Part shown: positions 38,541 through 52,392 of the stretch, piece after piece | How positions within the stretch are numbered: position 1 is the stretch's first letter | How the letters are laid out: the number at the start of each line of letters is the position of its first letter | DNA from: Caprimulgus europaeus | Taxonomy: Eukaryota > Chordata > Aves > Caprimulgiformes > Caprimulgidae | Assembly: GCA_907165065.1 (NCBI GenBank) | Contig: OU015523.1 | Coordinates: forward strand, 42,583,702-42,647,701 | DNA: 64,000 nucleotides | Direction of reading: 5' to 3' | Notes under the pieces: generated by a model | Seen by the model: the letters and a program-made list of their open reading frames with translations, nothing else | Database searches by the model: none | What the model was told of the DNA's origin: nothing | Program-made: the position numbers and the translations under genes

Positions 38541-38565
38541 TTTAGTGGTTATGTTAACCACTAAA
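38541..38565. repeat. 11-base inverted repeat, 3-base loop
   Basis: TTTAGTGGTTA (38541-38551) and TAACCACTAAA (38555-38565) are perfectly complementary and separated by TGT, giving a tight hairpin. It lies about 350 bases from the composite repeat at 38136-38194. No known element was recognised. Confidence 0.9.
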
Positions 38566-40520
38566 GGCTGAGCTCCATGTACAGACATGGACTAAATGAA
38601 AACAGAATAAAAACCTTAGACTTTTTGCTTAGAACGTACTCCCCACTTTGGTAAAGTTGCCATAACATTGCTTTTAATTTAATAATTCAATTATTCAACA
38701 GATAAAAAAAATAAATTCAGTCCTTCAGCTTTTAGCTCTCCTGGTTCTTTGTTCCTGTTTGTTGCCTTGGAGCGAACCTCATCTTAAAATTGCTGTTACT
38801 CCTGCACGGCCTTACAGAGCCTTTCAGGGTACAGAAATGTAACGTTGGAGCCAACAATAGCTGCAGCTGTGAATGCACTTAGGGAAGAAGAGGGCAATGG
38901 CCATACTTGCCCTGTTTCCCAGCAAATGAACTAGGGGAGAAGCAGGCTGACTGGCCCACGTCCGCTCGTGTTCGTGCACTTTAACAGCGGTGGTAGCAGC
39001 GATACTGGTGCGCACGAGCAGAGAGCAGGACTGGCACAATTGCTTTCACTGAGGAAACATCAAAGAACAAAAAAAAATTCCCCCAAAGACAAACTGCTGC
39101 TGCTCTGAGGGAAGGACATGACAATAACTACATGGTATTATTTCAAGGCTTTGAAAGATGCAGCCTTTATATATAAGATGAAACCACCACAAAGTGTGTA
39201 CTGAAATGGAAGAAAATACAAATCTGAAGACTTGAAACCAAATATTTAAGCTGAAATAGGCAAAAAACAAGGAAAAGCAAACCTTCAGTTGTTTCTCTGT
39301 TTGCAAATCATGCTGTTCTTGAGTGCAGTATTCTTCCCAAAGACTATCAAACATCAGACCAGAGTATGTACACCGTATTTAATTAAGGATCTCAGATCTT
39401 TTACTTTTGAGTTTCTAAATTTCCTTGGTTTTGTATGAAAATAGTTGAACTGATCTGTCTCTTCAGGGTCTGAATGAAAGCTTTTATTTTGAAAAAAAAA
39501 AAAAAGTAATCTTTCTCCCTTTCAGTTCTCAAGACAAGAACAGATCTCTGTGAAGGCAAGAGGAATGTTTTCAATTTTCAGACCATTTGGCTGAAAATAA
39601 AGTGAGTTCAGATAGGCACATCTCACATACACACTTTTTTTTTTTTTATTGTAAGCCCTCAGTTAAAAAAGTACCAAATTAGGCAATGATGTAGTATTGC
39701 AGTCCTTTCCACTCTTTATATGCTTTTCTTATTTTAGGCATATCTTGGTATAGATTTGCTATTAGATGTTTGAACCATTACTTCTGGGGCAAATCAGTTC
39801 TGCTTTTTTAGGAAAGATCTAAGTGTTGTCTGTCAAGTTACTGCAGTTTAACACAATAGAAGACAACACCCAAGTCTCTGTTGAGCATGTGCATGCTTCA
39901 AAGTCTTTGACAAGCCAGTAGAAACCCCAGTGAAGATGTTCATGTTCTGCTTCGCATGTGTGAGAGAGTAAAAGGTTGAATCTGACCAAACACCACAACT
40001 CAGCTGACAAGCAATAGCTTGCTGGGTCACAGAGCAACTTGGTCACATGTCCAAGTGTGAAGTTATTTGCAGTTTAGTTAAAGTTAAATAAATCTGTTTC
40101 CTAAGGCAAGATGAGAAGTAAAGCAATGAACTCCAGCTCCTTAAATTACTTCCAGTAATACACATCATGGAGGGTGACTGGAGACTGGCTCCCAGAGAAG
40201 CTTGTGCTGACCTGAAGCTAAAGGCCTCATTTTTGAGATGAAGAGTTCCTTCAGCAAAGGAAAGGTCCTTGGGACTCCACTGGCAGTGAGACTTTTGGCA
40301 TCTAACTATTTCGATCAAGGCAAGCCTCTGGTATGAAAAGCATGTGCCATATGGGTGCCTTGAGCCAATGAAGGATTCCTTGACGTCCCTCACCAGTGGC
40401 TGTGATTTTATTAACAGCACATGAATCAGATAAATTTTGGGCAGAATGATGTTGTCAGCTGTTCCTGATAGCTGTGGAGGGTGGGAGAACAATGCATTAT
40501 ACTGCTGGGTACTCATTTTG

Positions 40521-40637
40521 CCCAGGGAAGTTGTGGATGCCCCCTCCCTGGCAGTGTTCAAGGCCAGGTTGGATGAGACTTTGAGCAACGTGATCTAGTG
40601 GAAGGTGTCCCTGCTTATGGAACTAGATGACCTTAAA
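40521..40637 (+). repeat. CR1 LINE fragment lacking its tail
   Basis: It begins CCCAGGGAAGTTGTGGATGC, continues through GTTCAAGGCCAGGTTGGATG and TGATCTAGTGGAAGGTGTCC, and fades out after GGAACTAGATGACCTTAAA. It matches the CR1 segment just before the tail, as in the copy at 1695-2121, but the terminal ATTCTATG repeats are gone. Confidence 0.9.
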
Positions 40638-43600
40638 ACTCTGAGAGACACAAGCTCTGTGTCTCCCAGAGTCTCTCTTTACCACAGAGGTGATCCTCTT
40701 GCTTGATCTACCAGAGGATACAACTGCCTGGACTTTACCTTCTGTTAAACACCCACTGGCTGGCTGGGTTCACCATTAAAAAGGGGACTTGCACTGCCCC
40801 AGACACTGGGGGTAGGCAGACAGGAGTGGAGAACAGATGGCCCAAAGCCTGTGTCAGCACCTTCTGCCTTAATTGCTGTGTCTCAAGGGCTGGCTAAAGG
40901 CCAGTGTAGTCTTCCTCTGCCAGGGTGCACTAGCATTGCTCAGGGACAAGTCCTGGTCCCTCGCAAGAGGAAACTAGATGTAAACAGACATACAAGGCCA
41001 CAGAGAGTAGAAGGGGAGGTGGGGACCCCTGTCTCACCCATAGTCCCCAGTGCCTCTGATTACATAGGGTTGTTCAGAAACCTTCTGCCCTGCAGAAACG
41101 TGCTCTTCTGGCTTCTCAAGAAGATGGCGCTGTATACACTGTTAAGAAACCTTGAGCTACTTCTGCAAGCAGCATCGTGAAACTCGCATCGAGACCTGTT
41201 TAGATATAGCTAGTAGGAAAAACTGAAAACAATCAGATTGTCTTCTCTGGGGCTTCAGCAGTGTCCTGAGTAGAGCCAGGAGCCATTTCTCTTCACACTG
41301 GATTTGCAGTGTGAACCATCTCCTCCAGATTTGCAACTGAATGCTTTTTTTAAAAAAAACAAGAACAGTTTGAAAACATGCAAGGGAAGGATCATGCTGG
41401 TGGCCCCACCCTTCTGCCTTGGCTCAGTGATTATCACACATACCCCACCAGGGTGCATGAATAAAGCAGGTCAATTCCTTCTTTTCCTCAAAAGGATTAA
41501 AACCCACATTTCTTGCCTCCCTGGAGACTGCAGACTACCTTGGCAGGGGGGACCCTTTCTAGACTTTGAGCTAAAGCTAGGCTGCTGTGGAGAAATGAAT
41601 TAAAATTAATCTGTAGACATGTGAGCCTGATGGCAGTTTAGCAACGTGTAGCTCAGTTGGAAGTAGGGAAACGTGCTTCCATGTACCTTAGCCTGTGGAT
41701 TGCAGTGTACCTTATCTAAGCTAATTTGTGTAGCAACAATTTCCTCGGGGTGTGCTTTAAAAGAAACCAAAGTAGCTTCTGCTGTGTTTTTGTACAAAGC
41801 CTCATGCAATTAGGTAGGCACTGAGGAGGAAGGTCTTTGTGGAAACCTGCCAGTTTTCTGGGTGCTGCTCAGGGTTACATGTCTCTCAGATGGGCAAGAG
41901 CACAGTTTGAGGTTACAGTGTAGTTGGACCACAGTTTTGAGGGTTACAGTTTTGGAATTAAGCTCCTAGTGCCATTTGCACTTTAGGCTTCTAAATTGCT
42001 GGGACTCTGTTTCCTCAGTACTAATGAGCACAATCTCATTACCACTCAGTGGGCTCTACACTCCTAAACTGCTTAAATGCTTCTCAAAATCCCACTCCAA
42101 ATTTGAATATGCAAATTGCATATTGTTCATTGTTGAGCGTGAATGTGCCTCTGTGTCCTTCTGCAGCCAGATCCAGGACCCGTACTGATACAGACGTGCG
42201 AGTGCTCCAGCAGGTACATGTGCATTCTGAGCAGAGCCTTTCTGCAGAGCTGAGCAAAAGAAATCTTTTCCACAGGAACCATAGACCATGTTGGTGCAAA
42301 TTCAAAACCAAAAAATAATGGGTCTTGGATGTATGGTTTTTAACAGCAGGTGATTCCTCTCACCTTTTCCTTATGTTTCTCTGTGGAAAACATACTTTCT
42401 CTTCTTTTCAGTTTGTTTAGTCAAAAAACAATGTTGTATTGTGAAACAGGGTGTTGTGGGAAAGTTTAGTTCTCCCATGTATCTTCCACTCAGTCCTAAC
42501 CCTTCATTTCTAAATGCTCATCTTTCACAGATTGCAAAATCAAGTATTAACAGCACAATCTTCTACAAATAATATGCTGTTAATGCCTTCATTTATGTTT
42601 TGAAGAAATCTATTTATTCTGTAGGAAAAAATGTGCTTACATTTGCAGGTCTAATAAAGGACAAAACTCTATAAACACAACTTATATATACTAGTTACTG
42701 ATGTGAGAGAACTTCATGTGTACTGTAGCTGTATGTATCAAATATTAAATGACTCCACAACAGGCTTGCCATAGAAAAGATAATTATCACGCTACCTGCA
42801 GTAGCTTTGAAGAGGCAGGATAATGTGAAGAATTAAGCATATGCTGCATGGACCAGATGTCAGAACACACAGTTTTCTAATACAGTCAGTTACATGTCAA
42901 GTTAAATTAGCAGCCTGAGTATGATGTCTTGCCTTCATGCTTATCCATCTCTGAAGAGATCCTCTGGGTTATGTACGAGAAGGCTGTGAAATTTCCCAAG
43001 CTGATTAAGACCTCTTGCTTTTCCATAGCAAGGAGGCCACGAAATCCAGGACAAGAGTGTTAAATATTCAGAAGAGGCTGCTGAGAATGTGGGTTAGGGA
43101 AGGACTGTGTGCCGGGTTTTGACAGTTAGCAATGACTTTCTTACCACTCCTTCTTTTCCTCTCGTTTGCTGTATTTTTTTCATTGTCTTTTGCTTCCTAT
43201 GAAGTGATAAACATTTCAAAAAAGTATTTGCAAAGTGCACAGAGACCTACCAGTACTGATTTGAACATTTTTAAAATAAAACCATAGGCAACTTCCATCT
43301 CTTCTGTAACTATATTTGCAAGGATGTGACCGTTGTCTCAGGCCCTCTCTTTTTATTGCACATGCCAGAGTTATATTGAAAGAAAACAGGTGGATGACTA
43401 GTACCACAATTAATCACGGTTCAATCATGCTATGATATTATCTGTAGGCATATCAGATGTACATTATCTTTATATGGAACAGCACTCACTCATACATTAT
43501 GAATTCTGTTGAGAATAAGCCATATGACCAGCATTTTTAGAAAGTGTAACTAGCACAGAGAGTCAAACATGGGCTATTTGCAGTACATCCTGGGTTAGGT

Positions 43601-44657
43601 AGCATAAGAAGTAGAATTCATGATGAATAAATTGGATATCACTGCCCAAATATAGGCAGCTGAGATTTCTATTTTCTTACTTGGAGAGGAGCCCCTTTTC
43701 AGCGTCTCCAAGATCAAAGAGCTTGCTGCTAATGCATTAATAGCAAAGAAATCAATCTGACAGAGCTTAGGGATGGGTGTCGCTTCAGGAGCCGCACGTG
43801 GCTTGTCCCAATGCCACCACCCCCACACTCCCCATCCTTGTTCTTGCAACACAGCCATGCTAAAGTGGTAAGCCACACTGCTCCCCACCAGCCTCCCAGC
43901 TGAGGAGAAACAACCTCCTCTGCCTTTGCACCTCAGCAAGGGCTGCTGAGTGTCACTTCAGCTGACTGACATCTCTGGGCACATCTTCTCTTTTGGCTGA
44001 AGAGCAGCATGGAGCAGTACGATTTGCCTCACAGAGTTTCAAAGTGCCGGAGTGCCAGCAAAATCTCTGAAAAATCCTGAAAGAGTTGAAACTACAGCAG
44101 AGCTGCATCCCTTTGCTGAGACTTTCAAACAAACCCAAGATCCTGGCCAAGCCCTTGCTATAGGGTTTAGCTCTAGGCAGCTTCTGGGCTTTTTGTCTTT
44201 ACCAGCAAAGGCATCAGGGCATCATGTCATCTGCCTCAGTACAAAAAGGATTTGTGTAAGTTAATGGCTGTATTTTTTCCCTTTCACTGTAATAGCAGAA
44301 GCAGGTAGTCTGTGCTGCTGCCCTTCTGGGTTTCCCTGATAACCAGAGACATGTGCTTTTTTACTCCCCCACCCTCTTCTCAATAGTAATGTAAAGGAAA
44401 GTGTGTCCTGCGGCTCCTTATGACATGTGAAGTGCTAAAATGCAAAAGATTCTTTTCTGATAGTCATTTGTCTTCTTGTGCTCACTGGGTTTGTCATTAA
44501 TAAAGGCTATTTTTTTCCCCAAAGCATTAATTTTCAAATGAAATTGTGATTTTACCAGCTTACATTGTAATTCTAGTACAAAACATTGTCCAAAGTGTTA
44601 AAGCTGAATCTAGTTTCTTTACACTGTGGTTTGTTGCTAGGGTCTGGGGAAGGCTTG

Positions 44658-44697
44658 GGTTTGTTTGGGGTTTTTTTGTTTGTTTGTTTGTTTTTTT
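44658..44697. repeat. (TTTG)n / T-rich simple repeat
   Basis: Imperfect TTTG repeats followed by T7, inside the long SMPX intron. This is ordinary low-complexity sequence. Confidence 0.85.
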
Positions 44698-47600
44698 AGT
44701 GGGAAAGAAGGGGAAATAATTGTTTAAGTGAGATAAATCACAGTAAAAACATGTACGTAAATACTGCATCGTGACAGTAACTCTTAAGGGAAACTAGAGG
44801 GCAGGCTTCTAAAATACTTCAGGCTCTGTAAAGATGTAGATTGGTATCTCATCGGCTTCCCAGATAAACATGAAGGGCCTAATTCGTAGGGATTTTGCAT
44901 GTTTAACAAGCTAAATGCTTTCAAAATACTGTCCTGAGATGGCTCAGGAAGCCTACTGCATAAAAATAATAGTCATTGCTGTGTGTCAGCAGCCAAGCAG
45001 CTCCTGTCGGAAGTCTGCTAATTATTATACCCAATATAACTGAGTTGTCATTTCCTTATCCCTCCTTTTGTCTCAAAGTTGTTGTGTCATGAATTGTGTC
45101 TTATTGTGTACTATAAATCACTTTGAACTGGACGGGGGTTTTAAAATTATTATTATTACATGTGTGAGTATTGCTTAGCATCTGCCTGGGACTTGGCTTC
45201 TAACCTGTTCATTGTGGGATGTTTACAAAGACCCTTGCAGTGGCAGAGAAAGATGGAGAGAAGCGAACCCTCGTGGTCAAACCAACAAGAAGGAAATTAA
45301 ATTAATCAAAAATGTATTTATTTTTAACTTCTCATTGTCCAGTCTTGAGTCTGGGGGAGATCGGGTGTACAGTATAATTTTTAGGGCTTGGAGTTTTGAA
45401 AATGAATCTTGAAAGGCAGCACTGAAGTTGGGCATCACATACCTGAACAAAGCTGGAGATCAGTGTAGCAGGAGACTGAGATCAGGCAGAGGCTGTGGAA
45501 CCAGTTGGATCTTTCCAATTTTATGTTATACTGCAGAGCTGGACCCTGTCCTCAGCTGGACCACAATGGTGCAAGAATAGCTGGGGTTAGCTATTTAGAG
45601 TTTAAAAAATAGAATATTTATCCACTGATTTGAGAAACTAACTGTCTCCAGCAACTTCTGGACATTAGGAGAGTTGAGCAGGAATTAGGGTTTCCAAGTC
45701 TGGCAGACCTGAAGTTTTCAGCTGGAAGCCCCTGTGGAAGAGCTGCACCAGCCTCTTGGCAGACTGCCGGGCAGCCAGCACGGGGGCTGATAAGAAACTG
45801 CTCAGATCAGTCATGCTCAATGTTCCATGTTGCATCAGAAGAATTGCTGAAAGCAAGATGTTTCCATAAGAAGTTACACTTTCAAAGCATAAACCTTTCC
45901 CAGGGGAGAAATGTTCCATCAGAAAATGTTGGACCAGTTTGACTCTTGGCATACTCTAAGGTACAAAAGCTCATTGCATTTTAAATAAACTTCAGCAGCC
46001 TCAGCCCATGCCAACTCTCAAACAACAAATCAAACAAACTCAGCTTTTTCTCCCATAATTATCCAACCTAATAATTCTCTTGTCATTTTACCCTTTTTGC
46101 TTCACTGAAGGAAGAAAGGTTGTGTTTGCAGTACACCAAGATGCTGTTTGCTTCTCTTTTCATTACCCTGGAATTTGAAATTCATAAACAGTCATGATAT
46201 AAGTATATATAGTTTTAATCCCAAATTATGTATGTACGAATGGCACAAAAATTCAATTACCTTCAGGAAACACATGATCGGACTTTGTTACATAAAACTT
46301 CTTTTTGACATAGACCTTTCTAAAACTAGCATGAAATGTACATTTTCTTCAGGGGCAAATGAAAGACAAAGTGTTCCTTGCCAACATTTGAACACATGAT
46401 GTTTGAAAGTCTAACCACTTAACACCTAATGCTTAGACCTTTCCCCTCAAACATTAAAGTTGCATGAGAGATGGAGAGTATTTGCAATGGAAAATGAAAG
46501 GCAGAGGTAGCATCCTGGGGGATATGTGAATTCTGAATAATAATAAAGTAAAAAGGTTCAGATAATGTTCAAGTCTGGTAGGAACAGAAAAATCAGGCAG
46601 TATGGAAGCTAAGGGTGAGTGTTTATGCGTTTGTCAGTGCAGATGAATGAAGATACTGTACAGCCTGCCTTACATTGTGTTACCTGAAAACTATATTTGT
46701 AACAATTTTCCCCTGACCATCTCATATCTGCCAAATAATGTGTGGTTACAAAACTAACACAGGAATGCCAATTCATCTTTTGTACATACCAGTACATCTC
46801 TGAAATAACCTACCTCGCTTTACATATATGGGAAAGAAAATTTGATACCTATATCTTAACTTTTGTATATGAATAACCACCATTAGGCTATGTGTTCAGT
46901 CTTACCTGCTTAAATGATGCTTATGTGAGTCATTTATCAACTTGCTATTGTTTTAATATATGCTTTTTGTTGTTCAGTTCCTCAAATTTTTTTGAAAAGG
47001 AAAAAGCCATCAACTCCACAAATGTCAGTAGGCAACAAAGACCAATGGCACTTTAGAAATGCCATTAGTGAGGCGTTAGTAATTGTGGACTCCATGGGAA
47101 TCAACAGCATGCCAGATATTTCACTTTCCACAGCCCTTGCCCCTGCAACTCTACCATCTCCTGCAAAATAAAAATTCAGAATCTCTTGCTTACATTTTTA
47201 AATTTTAAAAATACAAATTTTTTTTTTTTTTAACCTTTATCAGTATGTGAAAACCAGGCAGATAGCAAACAGTGTTGCTAACCACTGGGTGTGCATCTCT
47301 GGAGAAAATGCCAGCTTATCAGCAGTACTAAGTGGCAGCCAGCATGACAATAACAAAAGACTGTTGAAAGGATTCAACTGAAAGTCTTTACCCTACCATA
47401 AAAATGTCTTAAAAATAAAGTAATCTTTCTCCAAAAGTCAACCTCCCAAGTAAACTATTTTTTTAGAAAAAAAAAATTGAGAGCCCTGAATTTTCACATA
47501 AAAGCACAGAACTTCTAGAGATTTTCAATATCCTGAGAAAGAATAAAAATATTTAAACTGTCAGGCACTTTTTGCCAGAAGCTTTTTGTTAGGTTTCCAG

Positions 47601-50600
47601 CTTTCTGACCTCTCCAAATAACAAAAAACATTTCTAAGTACTTCCAACACCTGTTGTTCGGCAGTTTCAAACCCTTGATGCTATGAGTCTGGTGCAGACA
47701 CAGGCCATTAAGGTTGTTACAAAACTTTATGGTCCAAGCTACTGACTGAGGATTTACAAGGCTGCAAGATGCTACACCAAACGTCCTCCTACTATGCAGG
47801 GCACAGTTCCTGGCAGTGGTTGGGCCATGCCAATGCCACTTTCTGTAGGTCTCTCTGAGCTGAGTGCTTGGCCAAGGCGCACACAAGGCTGGTGGAGTGA
47901 ATCTACCATCACCATGAATGGGACTGCCATGAGAGCAGGCAGCAAGGTTTTGAGAAGTGCAAAATGCCTTTGGTCCCCCTGCTTGTTCTGCCTTACATGG
48001 GACAGGAGAGGGTTTGACTTTTTGGAGCCGTAGTGCTTGCAGTGGGTTAGCTCACAATCCAACCTGAAGGCTGTGGCTCCCACTCTCATAAGTCACTTTT
48101 GAAACAATCCAGGAATTCTGGTTTTTAGCTTTATAAGAACTTGAGGCTGTTTAATCCAGGTTACACAGTGCAATACCAGTTATTGTGTTCTTGCCTCTTG
48201 TACTTCAGCTGCAGACACCCATAAGGCACTTCCCCCTCAGTTATCTCTGTGGTGAGCTACTAAGCACTGACTATAGGGAGTCTCTGCAGCAAGAGTGCTC
48301 ACCACCATGTACATTTTCTCCTAGTTGGAAACTTTGCTTTCAGAGACACATCCTGGTTGAGAAACCCCAGTCATGCAATTAACTCTCAGCGGGTGCATTT
48401 CATATTGCATCAATAAGTGCTCCTTACGGAGCCTTCATCACTCTCAGTACAACAAAGATGTCCTGTTGTTTTAAATGTCACAAGTTTTTTGGACTTTTTC
48501 TTTTAGTCATTGATTTTTACTGCTGCTTTTTTCTGCACTGAATATTTTATCATTCATTACTTTATTTCTAATTGTGCTTAGCCTGGCCTCTTCTGTACAC
48601 ATCTTTGTCCGGTAGACATCACAATCACCAGTCCATAACAGGACTGAGCAACATCTTCTCATTTTCATGGTGCAGCATCACCCAAGTGCATTTCTACTGG
48701 CTATTTTTTGCTCTGTGCCTATAAGCTGCTAAATGGTTTTGTTTATCATTGAAGAAATCAATAGGATTTGTAGCACCTCAGAGGAGGTAATAAGCACTTT
48801 GCAGGATGAACTCTTAGGCCTTGGCTTCCTTACTGATGAGTTTGCTCTGACAACAATTCCTGAAGTTCCACCATCTCTGTTAGCCTTTGTCTTGAGGATG
48901 TGAGTTGCTATTATGGGGAATGAAGATGAAATAAAACTAAACTCTCCCAGAAATCCCTTTCTAATCTTAGTGCCATAAAGTTTTTACTACTCAAGCTCTT
49001 TAAGTCATGTGGATTCATTAACAGACTGCTTGGGCATATGTGTTAACACAATCAGTATGATATCTGAAAAATGGGACCAAGCCCTTCAGTGATGCCTACA
49101 CTGGGAATCAAATAGTTTCTAAAGCAGAGGTGTCATGGGTGAATGAGAATAGTTTAACATAAACTCCGAGAACATTTTTTCCTCTAAATTGATTAATAAT
49201 TACAAAGAATAATAATTATAGGCAGACACCTGCAGGAACCTAGCACGGCTTAGTAAAGTGTTAAAGAGGAAAACCATTTTTTTTTCTCTTCAGAAGGCAG
49301 TAATTTCAAAGGTAGTTAAGTACCACAGCATAGTTCTCATTAACAGACGTAGAAGGAGCCACTGCAGCTCCTCATCAACAACTTAATCACAGCATTTGGT
49401 ATATACTGCTCAATCTTTGCTTCCAATTATGAATTACAAATGGCCTCATACACTCTCAAAGCAATTGAAACACGTCTGTGAAACCTTTTTATAGGGACAA
49501 CACTTTAGGTTATGAGAAGTTGGAGGGAAAATATTAATGAAAAGCAGAAAGCTGAAATGAAAAACTTGAATTTAATGTGAGGTAAACATATGTTACAGCC
49601 ACTGTGCTTTAAAACATGTAAACTGTGGAGAGAAAACATTTAAGAGAAGTCACAGCAGCAGTAGCAATACCAATGACAGAGTATATCAGAGATGGTATAT
49701 TTTTCAAATACATTTTGAAGTGTTATGCAGAATCATCCGTTAAAAATTCAGTGTCTTTATGAACTGCTCAGGTATGATAAATTTCAAGATATGCTTTCCC
49801 AACTTTTATCCCTATAAACAACATACTTACATCAGCATCTGTAGTTAATCCAGAAGCTAAAAAATGTGCTCATTGAGATGCTACTTCATCTAAATTATAA
49901 CTAGCAGTCCATCATATACTGTCTTAGGCAGCTTTCTGGTCTCAGTCAAGAGATGCCCAAACAAAAGAAAAAAATTTAAAAAAATTACTAAGAAGATATA
50001 GAAAAATTCAGAACACATTTTTATGGTCTAGAGAGTGTAATGTTCATAACACATTACAAACCCTAAACCTTTTGAATTAGTACTAGTCAGGAAGTCGAGA
50101 TATTTGTTATGGGAAGAAATTCTTTCTTTTTCACTGGGAATGCTGAGGGTTTTTTTTTCTTTTTTGAAACTGCTACTAGTTGCAACATCTTGGACTGTTG
50201 TGAATGACATGCAATAGCATTTTAATCATCTACATCTGAGTTCCACTTATCAGGAAAAAAAGAAAGGCAGTATAATTCATGTCAAGTATCATGGCTTTAG
50301 GGACATTAGGTCTTTTCAGAGAAGGAAAATTTAGAATACATTTTCTTTGAGAAATTTTGGAAAAATATTGATTCTGATTCAGAAAGAACATGAGAGGTTT
50401 TGCTTCTAAAGAGAAAGAAATTCTAAGGAGGAATCATTTAGGAAAAATAGAAATATTTCAGTATGATTTTTGCCAAGTGTTTCAGCAGTCTTTACTCTTG
50501 AGAGTTCTCCTAGGAGTGTCTTGGGAGGTGATAGCAATCTAAGGACTTGCCAGGTCTATGGTGGCTGCCCCAAAGCTCCTCACTCATGGAGCCCAGGAGC

Positions 50601-52283
50601 TTGGAGGGCTCCAGCTCCACCTAAGGTTTGCAGGACTGCCTGACCCCTTACTGTAAATCCACCACTAGAAGCTTGGAGATGCCAGAACCCAGTGTCATCC
50701 CAGAATTTCTAGGGGTTTCAGAGCCTTTCCTTAGAATCCAGAGCCCTGAAATCCCTAGACAGAGGAAGGATTCCCATAGGTTCCCAACTGTAAGGACTCT
50801 GCCCCGCAGAACATGGCTTGGGCCCTCTTAAAAGTTTCCACATCTGCTTGGCTCTCTGGTACCTGACAGGAAGGCGGTTTGAGGGAAGAAAAAAAATCAA
50901 ATTTAAGAAAACATTCAAGATGTTATACCTTGAGTGAGCCAGCTGCACTGTTGTCTTCTCAGGATGAGAAGATGTCTGAATCTGGATAAGTAAAGAATGT
51001 GTCTTGCCTGAAAAATCTATGATAGTATTTTTCCTTTTGGATAACAACTGTCCTAGAGACCATCTGATCCATCCAAATGATTGGATTTTATTGTTGTTAG
51101 GTGATTAATCCAACTACAAGTAATGGGAAATACTGATCCTTCAGGGAACTGATAGACTTTGTGCTTACATAATATTTAGTCATTTGCTTTAGAAAGTTAA
51201 AAAATATCTTATGTATAGAATGTAAAGAAGCCAAACTGCTACTTTAGCTAGCTTCAACCAGGAGTCCATGCACAAATCTCATAATGAATAATATTAACTT
51301 GTGTGATTTGTTCATGAGTTCTCTCGTTCCTGCTTATTAACTCTCCAGGAACCACTTGCATAAATCGGCTGCTGTGCCCAAGTAGTTGCAATCTCCAGAT
51401 AACTAAGGGAACAACCTATCGACCATGCAGTTTAGTACTAGTGTCCTGAGCCCAAAATCCTCCAAAGAGCTTCAGACATGTACTTATACCTAATCTGTTT
51501 CTTTACCACTTAAAGTGTTACAGCAGCCATTAGGTCAGTGCAACGCCATTCTTCTTAATTGCATTATGTCAACTAAGTACCCATTTCATACCTTCCAAAA
51601 ATGCCATGGATTTGTTCCTTACTTGGTGGGAGATAAATCTACTGCCATAACATATTGATCTGAAAGAACTCCATTTTACAGCTGTCACTTCAGAGCCACT
51701 GGGCTAAATTATCTCTATTTTGCAAGTTCCTTTGCTGACAGGGCTTTGTGTCAGCGTAGGTAACATGAAATTTTGACAACAGTGTAACATGAGGAATGTT
51801 TTTACTTGACTTTTGTTGTCTTAGGGTCTATTGTGGTTGACTAGAGGTGCTCTTACATGGTATTCTGTTGCAGCTCACTTCTGCGCACACTACCAAACCA
51901 CAAACAGTGGAAAGGGTCAAAACTGTCCTTAGTTCTTCATGTCATCCTGTCTGAGGACAGATGTAAATTAATTTGAGGAAGAACATATGTATGAGAAGGT
52001 GAGCATATGGCTTTTAATAATTTATTCATGGTGAAGATAAGAGAAGTTCGTTATGAAAAAGATTATTTTTGTATTTCAGTGGAAAATATATACTTTTTTG
52101 TCTAATATTCTTCGTCAGACAAATCTAAAGAGTACAAGTTCTGACCTTTTATTTTTTGAAGCTCTGTGTGCATGTATATGCACAACCTGAATCTCCCTTT
52201 TTACCTGCTTTTCCATGTATTTCTATTGACTGTAGGTAAAATGCAAAAAAAATAGGAGAAATTATTTAATATTTCCAGTATTT

Positions 52284-52392
52284 CACAGAATCAAAGAATG
52301 GTGAGGTTGGAAGGTACCTCTAGAGGTCATCTGGTCAAACCCCTCTGCTCAAGTAGGACCACCTAGAGCAGGCTACCCAGGATCATGTCCAG
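52284..52392 (-). repeat. CR1 LINE tail fragment, antisense
   Basis: The plus strand reads CACAGAATCAAAGAATGGTG, then GAGGTTGGAAGGTACCTCTA and GAGGTCATCTGGTC. That is the reverse complement of a CR1 3' tail. The fragment covers only about 110 bases. Confidence 0.9.

Noticed and set aside
40043..40588. 181-codon minus-strand ORF
   Set aside because: Its first part is the reverse strand of a CR1 fragment and the rest has no recognisable features or splice signals.
41121..41130. AAGATGGCGC, a YY1-type motif
   Set aside because: A single short motif in intronic DNA with no CpG island or transcription-start context nearby.
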